Positions 39,866 to 49,066 of a stretch of DNA of 64,000 nt are shown piece after piece. Positions within the stretch are counted from its first letter, which is position 1. Every line of letters starts with the position of its first letter. This DNA comes from Microglena sp. YARC (taxonomy: Eukaryota > Chlorophyta > Chlorophyceae > Chlamydomonadales > Chlamydomonadaceae), in NCBI GenBank assembly GCA_022414725.1, contig CM039462.1:11579369-11643368 (forward strand), given 5' to 3'. Position numbers and translations under genes: made by a program. The notes under the pieces were generated by a model. The model saw only the letters and a program-made list of their open reading frames with translations. It was not told the origin of the DNA and did no database searches.

Positions 39866-40560
39866 CTGCCCCGTCCCGCACTGCCCTTCCCCTTGACTGG
39901 AGCATTGTCAGACTTTAAGTCAATCGTCATGCCTCTCTTGATCAGCTTGGTACTTAGCAGCTGGGCTTTGGCTGCCGCTACCATCTTGTTGCCATCATCT
40001 GCGTCCTCGTCTTCATCTGCAACGCCTGCACTAAGCTTCTCGAATCCGGACTCGTCCTCATCGTCATCCGCTCCGTTTTCTGCTCCGGCAGCGCCCTTCT
40101 TACCCTTTTTGCCCTTCAGAGGTGCGGAGAGCATTGCACCGCACTTCGCCTGCAGGCCTTGCCGGTTGAAGCTCCTGGTAAAGGCGCTCTTAATCTTTGT
40201 AGGGACATCCTTCATGGGGTCCTCTCCCCAATCGGCCTTGGTCTTGAACTTGGTCACGTCAATCACGTAGTCAAACATTTCCCGGGAGACGCAGTAGTCC
40301 TGCATCAGGGTAACACTCTGCTGGATGCCACCACTCTCTCCATCAGTCACTAGTGGACGCGTCAGTAGGGTGCGCATGGCTGATAGGTACTCTAACCGCA
40401 CGCGAGATCTGCTAGAAGCCATGTGGCCGCTGGAAGCCATGGTGGTGATGAGTTCTCCCAGCAAGCGTTTTTGCTTGTTTGAGGTTGAGAAGTTGCCCAG
40501 CCATGAGGTGAAGCGAGAGTAGTTGTCGCCTGGCCAGAAGGCGTCCCTCCCGCCGCGCAT
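39866..40560 (-). pseudogene. Captured 3' fragment of the RFC large-subunit gene
   Basis: Nearly identical by eye to 24978-25682 of the full gene, from MRGGRDAFWPGDN to the Gly/Lys/Arg tail GKGSAGRG. It contains the RFC1 C-terminal region only, with no AAA+ domain. The frame is fully open, although substitutions have accumulated (for example ADDGAD acidic block changes). Homology starts at CGCATGTA next to the Fanzor and ends about 125 bp inside the left TIR. It was therefore copied after both were in the genome. It has no start of its own. Confidence 0.9.
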
Positions 40561-40563
40561 GTA

Positions 40564-41674
40564 TGTATCTGTACTGACGGAGTCTCATTGAGCATGCAGT
40601 ACAGCAAGACAGTACAGGTTCGTGTATCCGATCTGAAGAAGACAAGTAAGAGGTCTCGTGACGAGGAAGGTATGAGCGTCTCAGAACAGTATGACCATAA
40701 ACTCAAAACGACATTGCCCGATATGGGTATCGTCGTTCTGGGTGTGGATCCTGGTAGGAGCAACATCGCTACAGTCACGTATCTGGCAGACGACAAAAGC
40801 AAGACATGGAAGCTTACACGCGGAGCTTTTTACCACAAGTCTGGTATCAAGAAACAGAAAAAAAAGCAAGAAAAACGTTTCTCAGACATGATTCCTAGAT
40901 GGGAGTCTCTGCGTGAAAATGGAGCAGCGTTGAGTACATCCAGGAAGGATGATATTTCGGCTTACTTGAAAAATTACGCTACGTTTTCCGACGAGTGGTG
41001 GAGGATGGCACTCCGTCGCAGAGAATCCCGAGACAACTTTCAGAGGTACATTGGCAAGCGCAAGGCTATGGACTCATTTTGGGCAGGGATCAAGCGCAAC
41101 ATGGAGTTGGATCATCCTGACCTGAGGGTTCGCATAGCATATGGTTCTGCAATCACGAAGCTGAAGGCTACCGGACCAGGAGAGGTAGCTGTGCCTACGG
41201 GATCTATGTTCGCTTCCTGCAAGCGCCTCTTCAAAGAGGAGGTTCATGTGACAGATGAGTTCAAGACGACTCTCATGTCTTGGGAAACCGGTGCCAAGAA
41301 GGAATGTGTTTACAAGATTCCAAGTGTCCAAATAACCACGGAAGGTCAGATTCGTCTAGGTTACGAGTTGTTGGGTCACACCCCATTGAAGGAGACTCCA
41401 AAGGTCTCTTATCGCGACCAGTTGGCGGTGAGGGTGTACTGCACACGTAAACAAATCCAAGAAAAAACACAGGAGGGGTGGCTTAGCCCCCTCTCTTGTC
41501 GACAACAACTCGATCAAGCGGTACCCTGAGGTACGAGGACTGCGATTCTCTCCAGAAACCAGCACTTACTCGGACCGGGACCGCTCCTCTGCTCTCACAA
41601 TCGCAAGGCTGCACTGCATGGAACTGTTGGGTCAAGGGAGACCGCTTCCATTTTGCAGGGATGCGTGTTGTTGA
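40564..41674 (+). pseudogene. Fanzor (eukaryotic TnpB-like RNA-guided nuclease), C-terminal half
   Basis: The homology opens with TDGVSLSMQY (TDG at 40573-40581), the Fanzor motif before RuvC. The first ATG is at 40594. RuvC-I is GVDPGRSNIA with Asp at codon 40747, followed by FYHKSGI. Then come IAYGSA, VAVPTGSM and TDEFKTT, whose Glu is the likely shifted RuvC-II residue of Fanzors. The expected zinc-finger Cys pair after it is not seen (LMSWETG). RuvC-III (SDRDRSSALTI, about 41570) lies in the next frame after a +1 shift between about 41470 and 41520; that frame ends at 41674. The N-terminal recognition half is missing, replaced by the RFC1 fragment, so this copy is unlikely to be active. 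Confidence 0.85.
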
Positions 41675-41794
41675 TGGGCTACAAAAAAACATGATGGTGT
41701 TCCACTGCCCCGTGGGTTGCTACACCATAAGGTTACACCATAAGGTGTACCGTACACTCCAGAAAGCGGTTTCATTTTAGTATTCCGTCGAGTG
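41675..41794 (+). ncRNA. Possible remnant of the Fanzor guide-RNA region
   Basis: In Fanzor and TnpB loci the guide RNA usually overlaps or follows the 3' end of the ORF and runs to the element end. Here that interval is 120 bp and contains self-complementary ACACCATAAGGT/GTGTAC repeats within the TIR. This is a positional inference only. Confidence 0.25.
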
Positions 41795-41815
41795 TAACCA
41801 CTATGATCCTCCATG

Positions 41816-42172
41816 TCAAGTTGTAGCATCCATAGTGGAACCGTTGCACACAAACATAGCTTGCTGCTGCTGTCTGCAAATCCTTAGAATTTGAATGCCG
41901 CAGTAAGCGATGACATATGACCGATTAATCTCGATGATGTAGGTGTTCTCCACGCGCGCAGCCTTAATGGTAGTTACATCTGTTGTATCATGCACACTCA
42001 TCTCAGGTGTGAACACTGTGATACCATCTGCATTCTCTGTCCAAACGCGTCCCGTGTGGTTTGACAAGCTTTGAAGCTTGATGACTATGTCTGGCGCCAT
42101 GTCACTCCGGAGCACGTGGACGGTGCGATTCATATAGCTTATCGACATGGGAACAATGCCTTTAGAAGTCAT
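41816..42172 (-). CDS. Unrecognised 118-residue protein
   Basis: It starts at ATG 42172 (MTSKGIVPMSISY); the frame opens 7 codons further up at a GTG. A beta-rich pattern (TVHVLRSDMAPDIVIKL, NTYIIEINRSYVIAYCG) ends in STMDATT. An AT-rich TATATTTATAA box lies upstream between this gene and the plus-strand ORF at 42222, so the promoter could be bidirectional. It begins 20 bp beyond the Fanzor element. Confidence 0.5.
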   Translation of the reverse strand: MTSKGIVPMSISYMNRTVHVLRSDMAPDIVIKLQSLSNHTGRVWTENADGITVFTPEMSVHDTTDVTTIKAARVENTYIIEINRSYVIAYCGIQILRICRQQQQAMFVCNGSTMDATT

Positions 42173-42221
42173 GACAACAGGTGTATTACACACACACAGA
42201 AATAGTTGCTTTATATTTATA

Positions 42222-42494
42222 ATGAGGCCTCCGACAAAAAAGAGAAAGTATCGGATGCGGGTGAAGTCGTTGACAAAACTTCAAAGCCCCGTCATCCTCA
42301 CGCAAACGGCGGATCACTGTGTCGTCCAGTCATCAATCATCCTCGTCCATCAGAGTACATCAATCATCCTCACACATGCACGGCGGCTTGCGCATACCCC
42401 TGTTCGTCCATCAGCGTCCACACGACACACGAAGAAAAGCACACGGAAACGAAAATCTGAGAGGGGGGGGGTCAAAGGATACAGGATGGTGTAA
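42222..42494 (+). CDS. Small basic protein, doubtful
   Basis: An ATG after the AT-rich box opens MRPPTKKRKYRMRVKSL, which looks like a nuclear signal. The remainder is Ser/Thr/His-rich and partly repetitive (SIILVHQSTSIILTH). 90 residues. It may be a real small gene or a chance ORF. Confidence 0.25.
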   Translation: MRPPTKKRKYRMRVKSLTKLQSPVILTQTADHCVVQSSIILVHQSTSIILTHARRLAHTPVRPSASTRHTKKSTRKRKSERGGVKGYRMV

Positions 42495-43832
42495 AGGATC
42501 GACTTATGCTGCTTGAAGGAGCAGCTTGTTCAGGATGGAAGGGAGAATAAATAAGGACTTAGGCGACTTCAAGGAACCCTCAAGGATCGTACAGAGTGCC
42601 CAGGTGCTTTCACAGCTTGGAAGGAGCGATTCTGACGATTCCAGAGGTAAGCCAACCTCGAGTGTGTACTCACCTACGCAGATCGGGCGTTTGTTTTCAG
42701 ATTTATGGCACCAAAAATCAGGACAATCAGACGTCAGGTTGATTTATGGGAATTATTATAAGTTTATGCTGTCTGGCTGGTGTGTGGTTGGGGCCTGGCT
42801 GGAGCCCCAAAAGTAATACCAATGAACACATTTTCAGAGCCAAAACAGGGTCCTGGGGGTCAGAGGCCCCTGCGCCAGGGCTGGAATTAAATTAACTTAG
42901 GTCGGGCTCTAAGGTCCACTTGCGGGCCCCGCAACGCGGCCCCCACTTGCGGGGAAGAGGAATGCGGCGTCGACCAAAAGCGGCTTTGAGTAGCCTCTGG
43001 GTTGCCTCACGGTAATCTCTGGTTGTCTCACGGTTGTCTCACAGTTGTCTCACGGTAGTTTCACGTTGTGCCACGGTTGGGGCCGCAAATGTTACCTGAA
43101 ATGTAACCAAAATGCGGCGTCGGCCAGGTGTAACTTCACGGAGGTTGTTCTCATCCTCAAGCAACCAACCTCAAAACTGGCTTGTCAAAGTGATATATGT
43201 CGCCAACACTTTGGATGAGAACCGTACCACATTAAACAAGTGGCGGAGCCCCTTTTACCTCCCCCAGCGGAGCGACCGGGGGCTACCGGAGGGGAGCCCC
43301 ACAAAGGAGTCCGCGAGGAACCGAGCGGGTGGGCGACCGGAGGGGAGCCCACAGTGTAACATCAACCACCAGACACACTACATCGTAATCTCTGGCTGGG
43401 TGGCTTTACTTCAGCGCAACTTCTGAACCCACCACCGGAAATTCCGACGCGTCCAGGGCAGTACATCGAAATCTCTGGCTGGCGTAGATACGTGATTCTT
43501 GGCAGCTTGTATTGTCAATTTAAGATTTTTTACAAAATTGACGTTGAAGAGGGACATATGTGTCGATGTGTAAATACTAGGCACAGTTTGGTTTCTCAAA
43601 TAAAGTGGGACAAAAATGTAACTACAAGAGCAATGTGGAATTTTGCGAAAATATAACACTCCAAGAAACTTGTTCATGTCCAGTCCAGTACAATGTGGTC
43701 TAACTTTTATACAGACACAATCATTGGGGATATAGGTACTCCAATTTCATCATGATGATCGCGCGCCCACACTCCTCATAATCCACACTCCACTAGCTAC
43801 ATCAGGTGCCTCGCCAGGGCGTGCATCTGCGA
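42495..43832. other. Non-coding region with dispersed repeats
   Basis: No convincing gene. It contains tandem GGTTGTCTCAC-like units (43018-43050), the GC-rich repeat (43242-43350), and a core of the TA-CAGT repeat (TTCTCAAATAAAGTGGGACA at 43590-43612). Confidence 0.5.
43242..43350 (+). repeat. GC-rich dispersed repeat, copy 3
   Basis: Collinear with 28138-28250. Both are preceded by ATTAAACAAG, so the repeat unit extends at least 10 bp further left than its GC-rich part. Confidence 0.85.
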
Positions 43833-44292
43833 CTAGCAAGTTTTGGTCGACATACACACATTGCAGTTGCAGCCGCTCACGACGTGTGCTGCGGCTCTCA
43901 TGATACGCCTCCTCGTCCTGTCTGATCTCGAAAGGTTTATCCGAAAAAGTACACTGAATGCCATGTTAGCCATTGTTACATGCGTCAAATGAAAGTGAGG
44001 CCTCTCTCGAATACAGCATGTGCATGAATGGTAATTGTGCCCGTGTGCGAATGCCTTGTCATAGTGATCGTCGGCGTAGCCAGTTCTGTCTATCGCATTA
44101 GCGTGCCAGTAGGATCTGCACGACCTCCAGCGTACCAAACTTGCAGGCAATCATGAATGGGTCGTCGAAGTGGTTCCGACGGAGACGCAGGCGGGTCCTC
44201 CAGTGATGAGGAAACTCCTCACGATTTCTGGGCGGTTGCGTCGATGGCCAAGGGCCCATGCACTCAATGACAATCTTTGTCATTGATGACAT
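43833..44292 (-). pseudogene. Ankyrin-like gene remnant
   Basis: The first frame (44292-44098) ends FMIACKFGTLEVVQILLAR, a typical ankyrin repeat, then a stop. The next frame continues with NAIDRTGYADDHYDKAFAHGHN, also ankyrin-like, then loses similarity. One base change or indel separates the two. The start is uncertain. Confidence 0.45.
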
Positions 44293-44944
44293 CCTTCCAG
44301 GATTCTTGCATGCATCTCAAAGCTTCAATGCTCCCGTCACTGTTGTATGGCCGCCGCCAGGTCTCACTGAGCATGCAAGAGCGTGCTACTTTGGGAGAGA
44401 CCATCAGAGTTATCTTTGGGACTAAAGCGAGTTATACACTTTCATGTTTCCCATTGATTGCATGCACGACTGCATTCCGCATGGAGCAGAATCTATTCAC
44501 CAACAGATGTCGCATGTACCCAGGGGTCTCCCACGCTGCCTTTTGCATGGAGCGGCTCAGCGCCCACGGAAAAGGCGTTGAGGATTCTGCTACGGTCCAC
44601 AGTCAATGATGCTATGTGTAGCCACACCTCGGTTGGGGATCCCATTGGTATGGGACCATTATGTTGATTGTTGTGCCTGAGGGAAACAAGTGCGGTGGAA
44701 TTAATTGTTGTAGTCATCAAATGAAGAACCAATGAATAGTCAGATGATATTGATTCTTGTTTACCTTGACGTGAAGTAGCAAGTGGATAAGTAGGGATTT
44801 ATTGATTGTGGTGAACGAGTTTTGTGAATGAAATAATGAAAGAATGGAAGAATAAATAGATCGCGAAACCCCAGCTCCGCAAAGTATCCCTGGGTTTTAG
44901 CCCTTATGGTTTAAAATGATGGGCGGCTTGTTCCTCCCGCCCGG

Positions 44945-45190
44945 TCGATTTGCACGGCACACACCGTATGCCCCATGGTACACAACGGCACAACACCGCA
45001 TACCCCATGGTACACAACGCATGCCCCATGCAACCCCATGGCACACACCGCAATGCCCCATGGTACACACCGCATACCGCATGCCGCATGGCACAGTCGA
45101 CACTGCATGCCCCATGGTACACACCGCATGCCCCATGGTACACACAGCATGCCCCATGCACACCCCGTGTACACACAACATTCCCATGCA
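44945..45190. repeat. About 20-bp minisatellite (GCATGCCCCATGGTACACAC)
   Basis: Irregular copies of GTACACACCGCATGCCCCAT with deletions. The same unit recurs at 46561-46865 and weakly near 48660-48790. The unit contains the palindromes GCATGC and CCATGG. Confidence 0.9.
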
Positions 45191-45439
45191 ACCTAAAGAA
45201 GTAAGTGATCTTGTGTTGTAAATCGAGTCCGACCTTCTGCATCATTTCATATTAACGCTTTTAACGCGCACAATGTGAGACAGCAGGAGCGAAGACACTT
45301 CTGAACGGGTTTGATCGGTTACAAATATTGATGGTCAACTTGTCAAAATCCCAAGGTGTCCTGCTCGAAAACCTTACCAAATATGAACAACGCTCACATG
45401 AAGTACGCATTTCGAAAAAAAATAATATATTCCGCAGCA

Positions 45440-46119
45440 ATTAAGCCAACTCAGTATTATTGAGCAAGTAGAGTAATACTTCCGTACATCACACAGGGAA
45501 ATCTCGGGACTCAACTCGTCGAATGCAGCATTCAGATTCTTGGACAGATCATCCATCCACTTGTGATCAGCCTCGGTCATGCGCGCATCGCGCAAGGAGT
45601 TGGCCTTGTCGGGATGCAGCCGCATGGCCATCATCCTCTGTTCACTCCTGGTCCAAACGCCATATAACCAGGTGTCAATGGCTGCGTTAGACAACCAGTA
45701 CTTCCACCAGCTGGTGGACATGGTCGCCAGGGTAGGCCCGCTTGCGAGGAACGTTTCTAAGATCCCGGTCCTCACCAGTAGCCCGGATACGTCTTCAAAC
45801 GTGTGGGCCGGCTGATATATATTGGGCTGGGCCTCGGGCTCGGGCTCGGGCTCATCGTCGGACTCGGACATGGCCTGGGCCTCGTTGCTTGACTCTGACT
45901 CTGACTCTGAGTCTCGGACATGGCCTGGCCTCGTCGTCAGACTCGGACTCGGACATGGCAAATGGGCCTCGTCGTCGGACTCATCATCAGACGATACCGA
46001 AGGATACAATGCACGGCTCAATGTGCGTTCAGAGAACGCGGTTTGAATATTCGTGTCTCACGAAGTTTCGAAGAAATGTCTTCATCTCGTCCTATGATAG
46101 GTCGAGATTGACGGTTGTT
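45440..46119 (-). pseudogene. Second, degenerate copy of the J-domain-like gene
   Basis: The C-terminal half is conserved with 27169-27870: QPAHTFEDVSG, MSTSWWKYWLSN, RMMAMRLHPDKANSLRDAR. The acidic repeat and N-terminus are broken by several indels, with frame changes around 45900-46080. The C-terminus diverges after SPEISL. HPDK is retained. Confidence 0.75.
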
Positions 46120-46130
46120 CTGAACATGTT

Positions 46131-46440
46131 GTATGCAGGTCTTGTAATCACTCATCTGCATACACAAGCCGGATATTCAGCATTTTCATGTAACCTGTGC
46201 CAGCACCAACTAGAACAACCGTCTCAGGAATCCATTTTTTACTATAATCATCACAATTTTGTTTCGTGTTAATTGTACGCAGGGGGGCTGGACAAGCAGC
46301 AGTTGTGCAAGGCAGGAGGAGCCCCATTGGGATGACGGAAACTGCTTTGGCACATCGACCTAATGCATCAATGCATGCATGCACACGCAAACGCATCGAC
46401 CATGGCATGTCAAGTATGCCACACGAACGCAAATATATGT
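46131..46440 (-). pseudogene. Duplicated 5' end of the ankyrin gene plus upstream region
   Basis: It matches 28853-29153 with many single-base indels (for example GGAATCC for GGATCC; doubled T or A). It joins the J-like copy directly. Relative to the first locus, about 1 kb between the two genes is missing. The TIR element starting at 46448 directly follows. Confidence 0.8.
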
Positions 46441-46560
46441 ATTCATACAGTCGACGGAATACTAAAAATGAAACCGCCTCGTGTACCGGCACACTTAATG
46501 GTGTAGCAACCCACGGGGCAAGTGGAACACCAATACGATTTTGAATCAACAAATTGCAGT

Positions 46561-46865
46561 ACACACCGCATGCCCCATGGTAACACACCGCATGGTCCAA
46601 CGCCCCATGGTACACAACGCATGCCCATGGTAACACAACGCAGCCCCATGGTACACACCGCATGCCCCATGGTACACACCGCATGCCCCCATGGTACACA
46701 CCGCATGCCCCATGGTACACACCGCATGCCCCCCATGGTTACCACATGCCGCTATGCATGCCGCATCGGAGCGGGTACACCGCATGCCCATGGGTACACG
46801 TAGACACACCGTCAAGGCTACCCCATGGTACACACCGCCCATGCCCCCATGGTACACACGACCGC
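46561..46865. repeat. About 20-bp minisatellite, second block
   Basis: Same unit as 44945-45190, with many indels. It starts exactly where copy A's interior would begin. Confidence 0.9.
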
Positions 46866-47044
46866 ATGTGTCAGATATTAATAAATAGAGAAGAAAACAC
46901 GGGAAATGTAAACCGACATTATACTTGAAAGCAAATAATTGCATGTACCTTGGTCTCTGACGACGACGATATATAGCCTGTCAAGTTGACATAGGATGAC
47001 TTTGGGCATTTATTTACCCCTGTGTTACGAAAAATGGAGCATAA

Positions 47045-48090
47045 AATCAGTTCAGAGCAGGCAGTGCAGGCCAATCAGCATTTGAGGGCTATCCTGTAAT
47101 GCTATATCCGACGACCAGCTCAACTCGATATACATCCTGTCAGTTATCGAACAGCTCGCGCTGACAGTGCAGGCAAGCATTACAGGCAGCAGCATCTAAG
47201 CAACTATCCTGTAAGCTTTATATCAGACAGCAGCTCAACTCGAATCTAGGCATCCTGTCAGTTAATCGAACAGTACGACAGGCAATGGCAGCGCAGGCGC
47301 AGAAGCAGCAGCAAAGCATCTAACCAGCTATCCTGTAATCTATAATCCGACCAGGCTCAAACTCGATCTAGCATCCTTCGTCAAGTTATCGACCAGTCGC
47401 GATAGTGCAAGGCATGCGCAGCGCAGCGCAGAAGCAGTCGCAGAACAGCAGCTAGGCATCTAACACTAGTCCTGTAATCCTTAATCCGACCAGCTCAACT
47501 CGAATCTAGCATCCTGTCAGTTACTCGAACAGTAGCGACAGTTGCACGCGCTAGCGCAGGCAGGCAAGCGCATAAGCGCAGCAGCGGTTGACTATGCTGT
47601 AAGTAGGTCCGACCAGCTCACACTCGAATCTAAGCATCCTGTCAGTTATCCGAACATAGTAGCACAGTGCAGCGGCGGCAGGCAGCGCAGAAGCAGCAGC
47701 AGCATTTGACTAATCCTGTAAAAGCCTAGGTCCGACCAAGCTCAAGACTCGATCCTAGCAAATCTTTTGTAAGCTTTATAGAACAATTGTGCACAATGCA
47801 GGCAGGCCATTGCAGCAGCATTTGACTCTATCCGTAAGATGATTCGACCAGACTCAACTCGATAGTATGCATCCTATAAGCTAATCGAACAATCGCGACA
47901 GTTGCAGGCAGCGTAAGGAAGCAGCAGCAGCAGCACAAGCAGCAGCATATAACAACTTCCTGTAAGCTAATATCCGACCAGCTCAACTCGATCTTAAGCC
48001 TCTGTCTAGTTATCGAACAGTATGCGACAGTGCAGCAAGCATTGCAGCAGCAACATCTAACCAAGTCATCATGTAAGCTAGATCCCGCAC
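47045..48090. repeat. Tandem repeat, unit about 115-120 bp
   Basis: About nine copies of a unit containing CCGACCAGCTCAACTCGAT, ATCCTGTCAGTTATCGAACA, and GCAGGCAGCGCAGAAGCAGC. Copies differ by many one-base indels. It continues degenerately as GAGCGATGCGAGCAA repeats to about 48240. Confidence 0.9.
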
Positions 48091-48840
48091 AACTTCCAAC
48101 CTGGTTGTGATTGAACAAAGCGATTGAGCCGACGAGCAAGCGAATTCCCTGAGCAATGCGAGCAAGCAGTTTCTGAGCGATGCGAGCAATAGCAGCTCCT
48201 GAGCGAGCCGATGCGAGCGAGCACTTCCTGAGCAATGGCAATTCGGCAATGCAATTCAAATTAGCGATACAGGCGATGCAGCAACTACGTCGCCGAAATC
48301 AAGGAAGCTATTTGAAAGACAACCTCACCCTTAGGGCTCCAATTTTCCCAGGGAATTGAGTGGTAACCAAGCGAAAGATGTGGACCGAGCATCATGAAAA
48401 CCTACCAAACCCTTACATGTTTTCAGCTGAAATCGCGAGTTTGTGATGTCTATCCCCTGGTACCACGTCACGCTTCTTCAAACCCGATGCGAGCGTTTGC
48501 CTGTACAGCCCAGCTACGCGACACGAACCTGCCGCCAGCGTGTGTTTCCGCATGTCCGTCCAGCCGTGTGGTTTCGCATGTCGGCCCCAGCGTGTGGTTC
48601 GCATGTCCGGCAGACGTGTGAGGTTTTAGCATGTCCGGAGCTCGCTTGACACGAACCTCCGGGCAATGCCTACATGCAACCCCAATGGCACACCATTATT
48701 ATGGTTACGTATCCAGTACCGCATGCCCCATAGCAACCCATGCCGTCATGCAACCGCCATGGCAACACACCTCATGCCCCATTATACCGGTTTTTTTGAT
48801 GTCTCATTTACTGTCTCGCCGACTGTAGGGATAGGAGGAA

Positions 48841-49066
48841 AGACGGTACCTCAGAATATTCGGGCAAGGAGAGGGGGGGGGATGGGTGTGTTCCGCAGGT
48901 TGTTCCGCAGGGGGTGGGGGGGGTGGGTGTGGTTCTCCAAGGGTGTGGTTCCGCAGGGGGGGGGGCTTTGGGGCAGGGATTTGGCTGCGGGGCCAGAGAG
49001 GTAAGGTGACGTCGGGAATTAGGGAGAAGGTGAATTGAATGGCGTGACGCAAGTGGGGTGGTTGGT
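48841..49066. other. G-rich end of contig 1
   Basis: Low-complexity G-runs (GTTCCGCAGGGGG units) lead into the gap. No gene seen. Confidence 0.6.

Larger units (their letters stand above)
39742..41794. mobile_element. TA-flanked TIR element, copy D, carrying Fanzor and an RFC1 fragment
   Basis: Left end CAGTCGACGGAATACTAAAA; right end is the reverse complement of CACTCGACGGAATACTAAAA; TA at 39740-39741 and 41795-41796. Inverted similarity runs about 80-100 bp inward, including GGTGTAGCAACCCACG on both sides. The cargo is only two pieces: a minus-strand RFC1 3' fragment and a plus-strand Fanzor C-terminal half, meeting at about 40560. Ends and TA duplication fit Tc1/mariner-type transposition. 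No DDE transposase is inside. Fanzors are known passengers of several eukaryotic DNA transposon types, so this association is plausible. Confidence 0.9.
46448..48825. mobile_element. TA-flanked TIR element, copy E, filled with satellite
   Basis: The left 110 bp equals that of copy A (up to CAACAAATTGCAG). The right end, 48780-48825, matches the right end of copies A and C (GATGT-TCATTT-ACTGT-CGCCGACTG) with indels; TA flanks both sides. The interior is the 20-bp minisatellite, a roughly 117-bp tandem repeat and GC-rich unique sequence. That these two ends belong together is inferred. Confidence 0.55.

Noticed and set aside
40564..41674. Active RNA-guided nuclease
   Set aside because: The N-terminal half is missing, the zinc-finger Cys pair is absent, and RuvC-III is out of frame in the given sequence.
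39742..41794. Autonomous Tc1/mariner transposon
   Set aside because: No DDE/D transposase lies between the ends; the only enzyme-like ORF is the truncated Fanzor.
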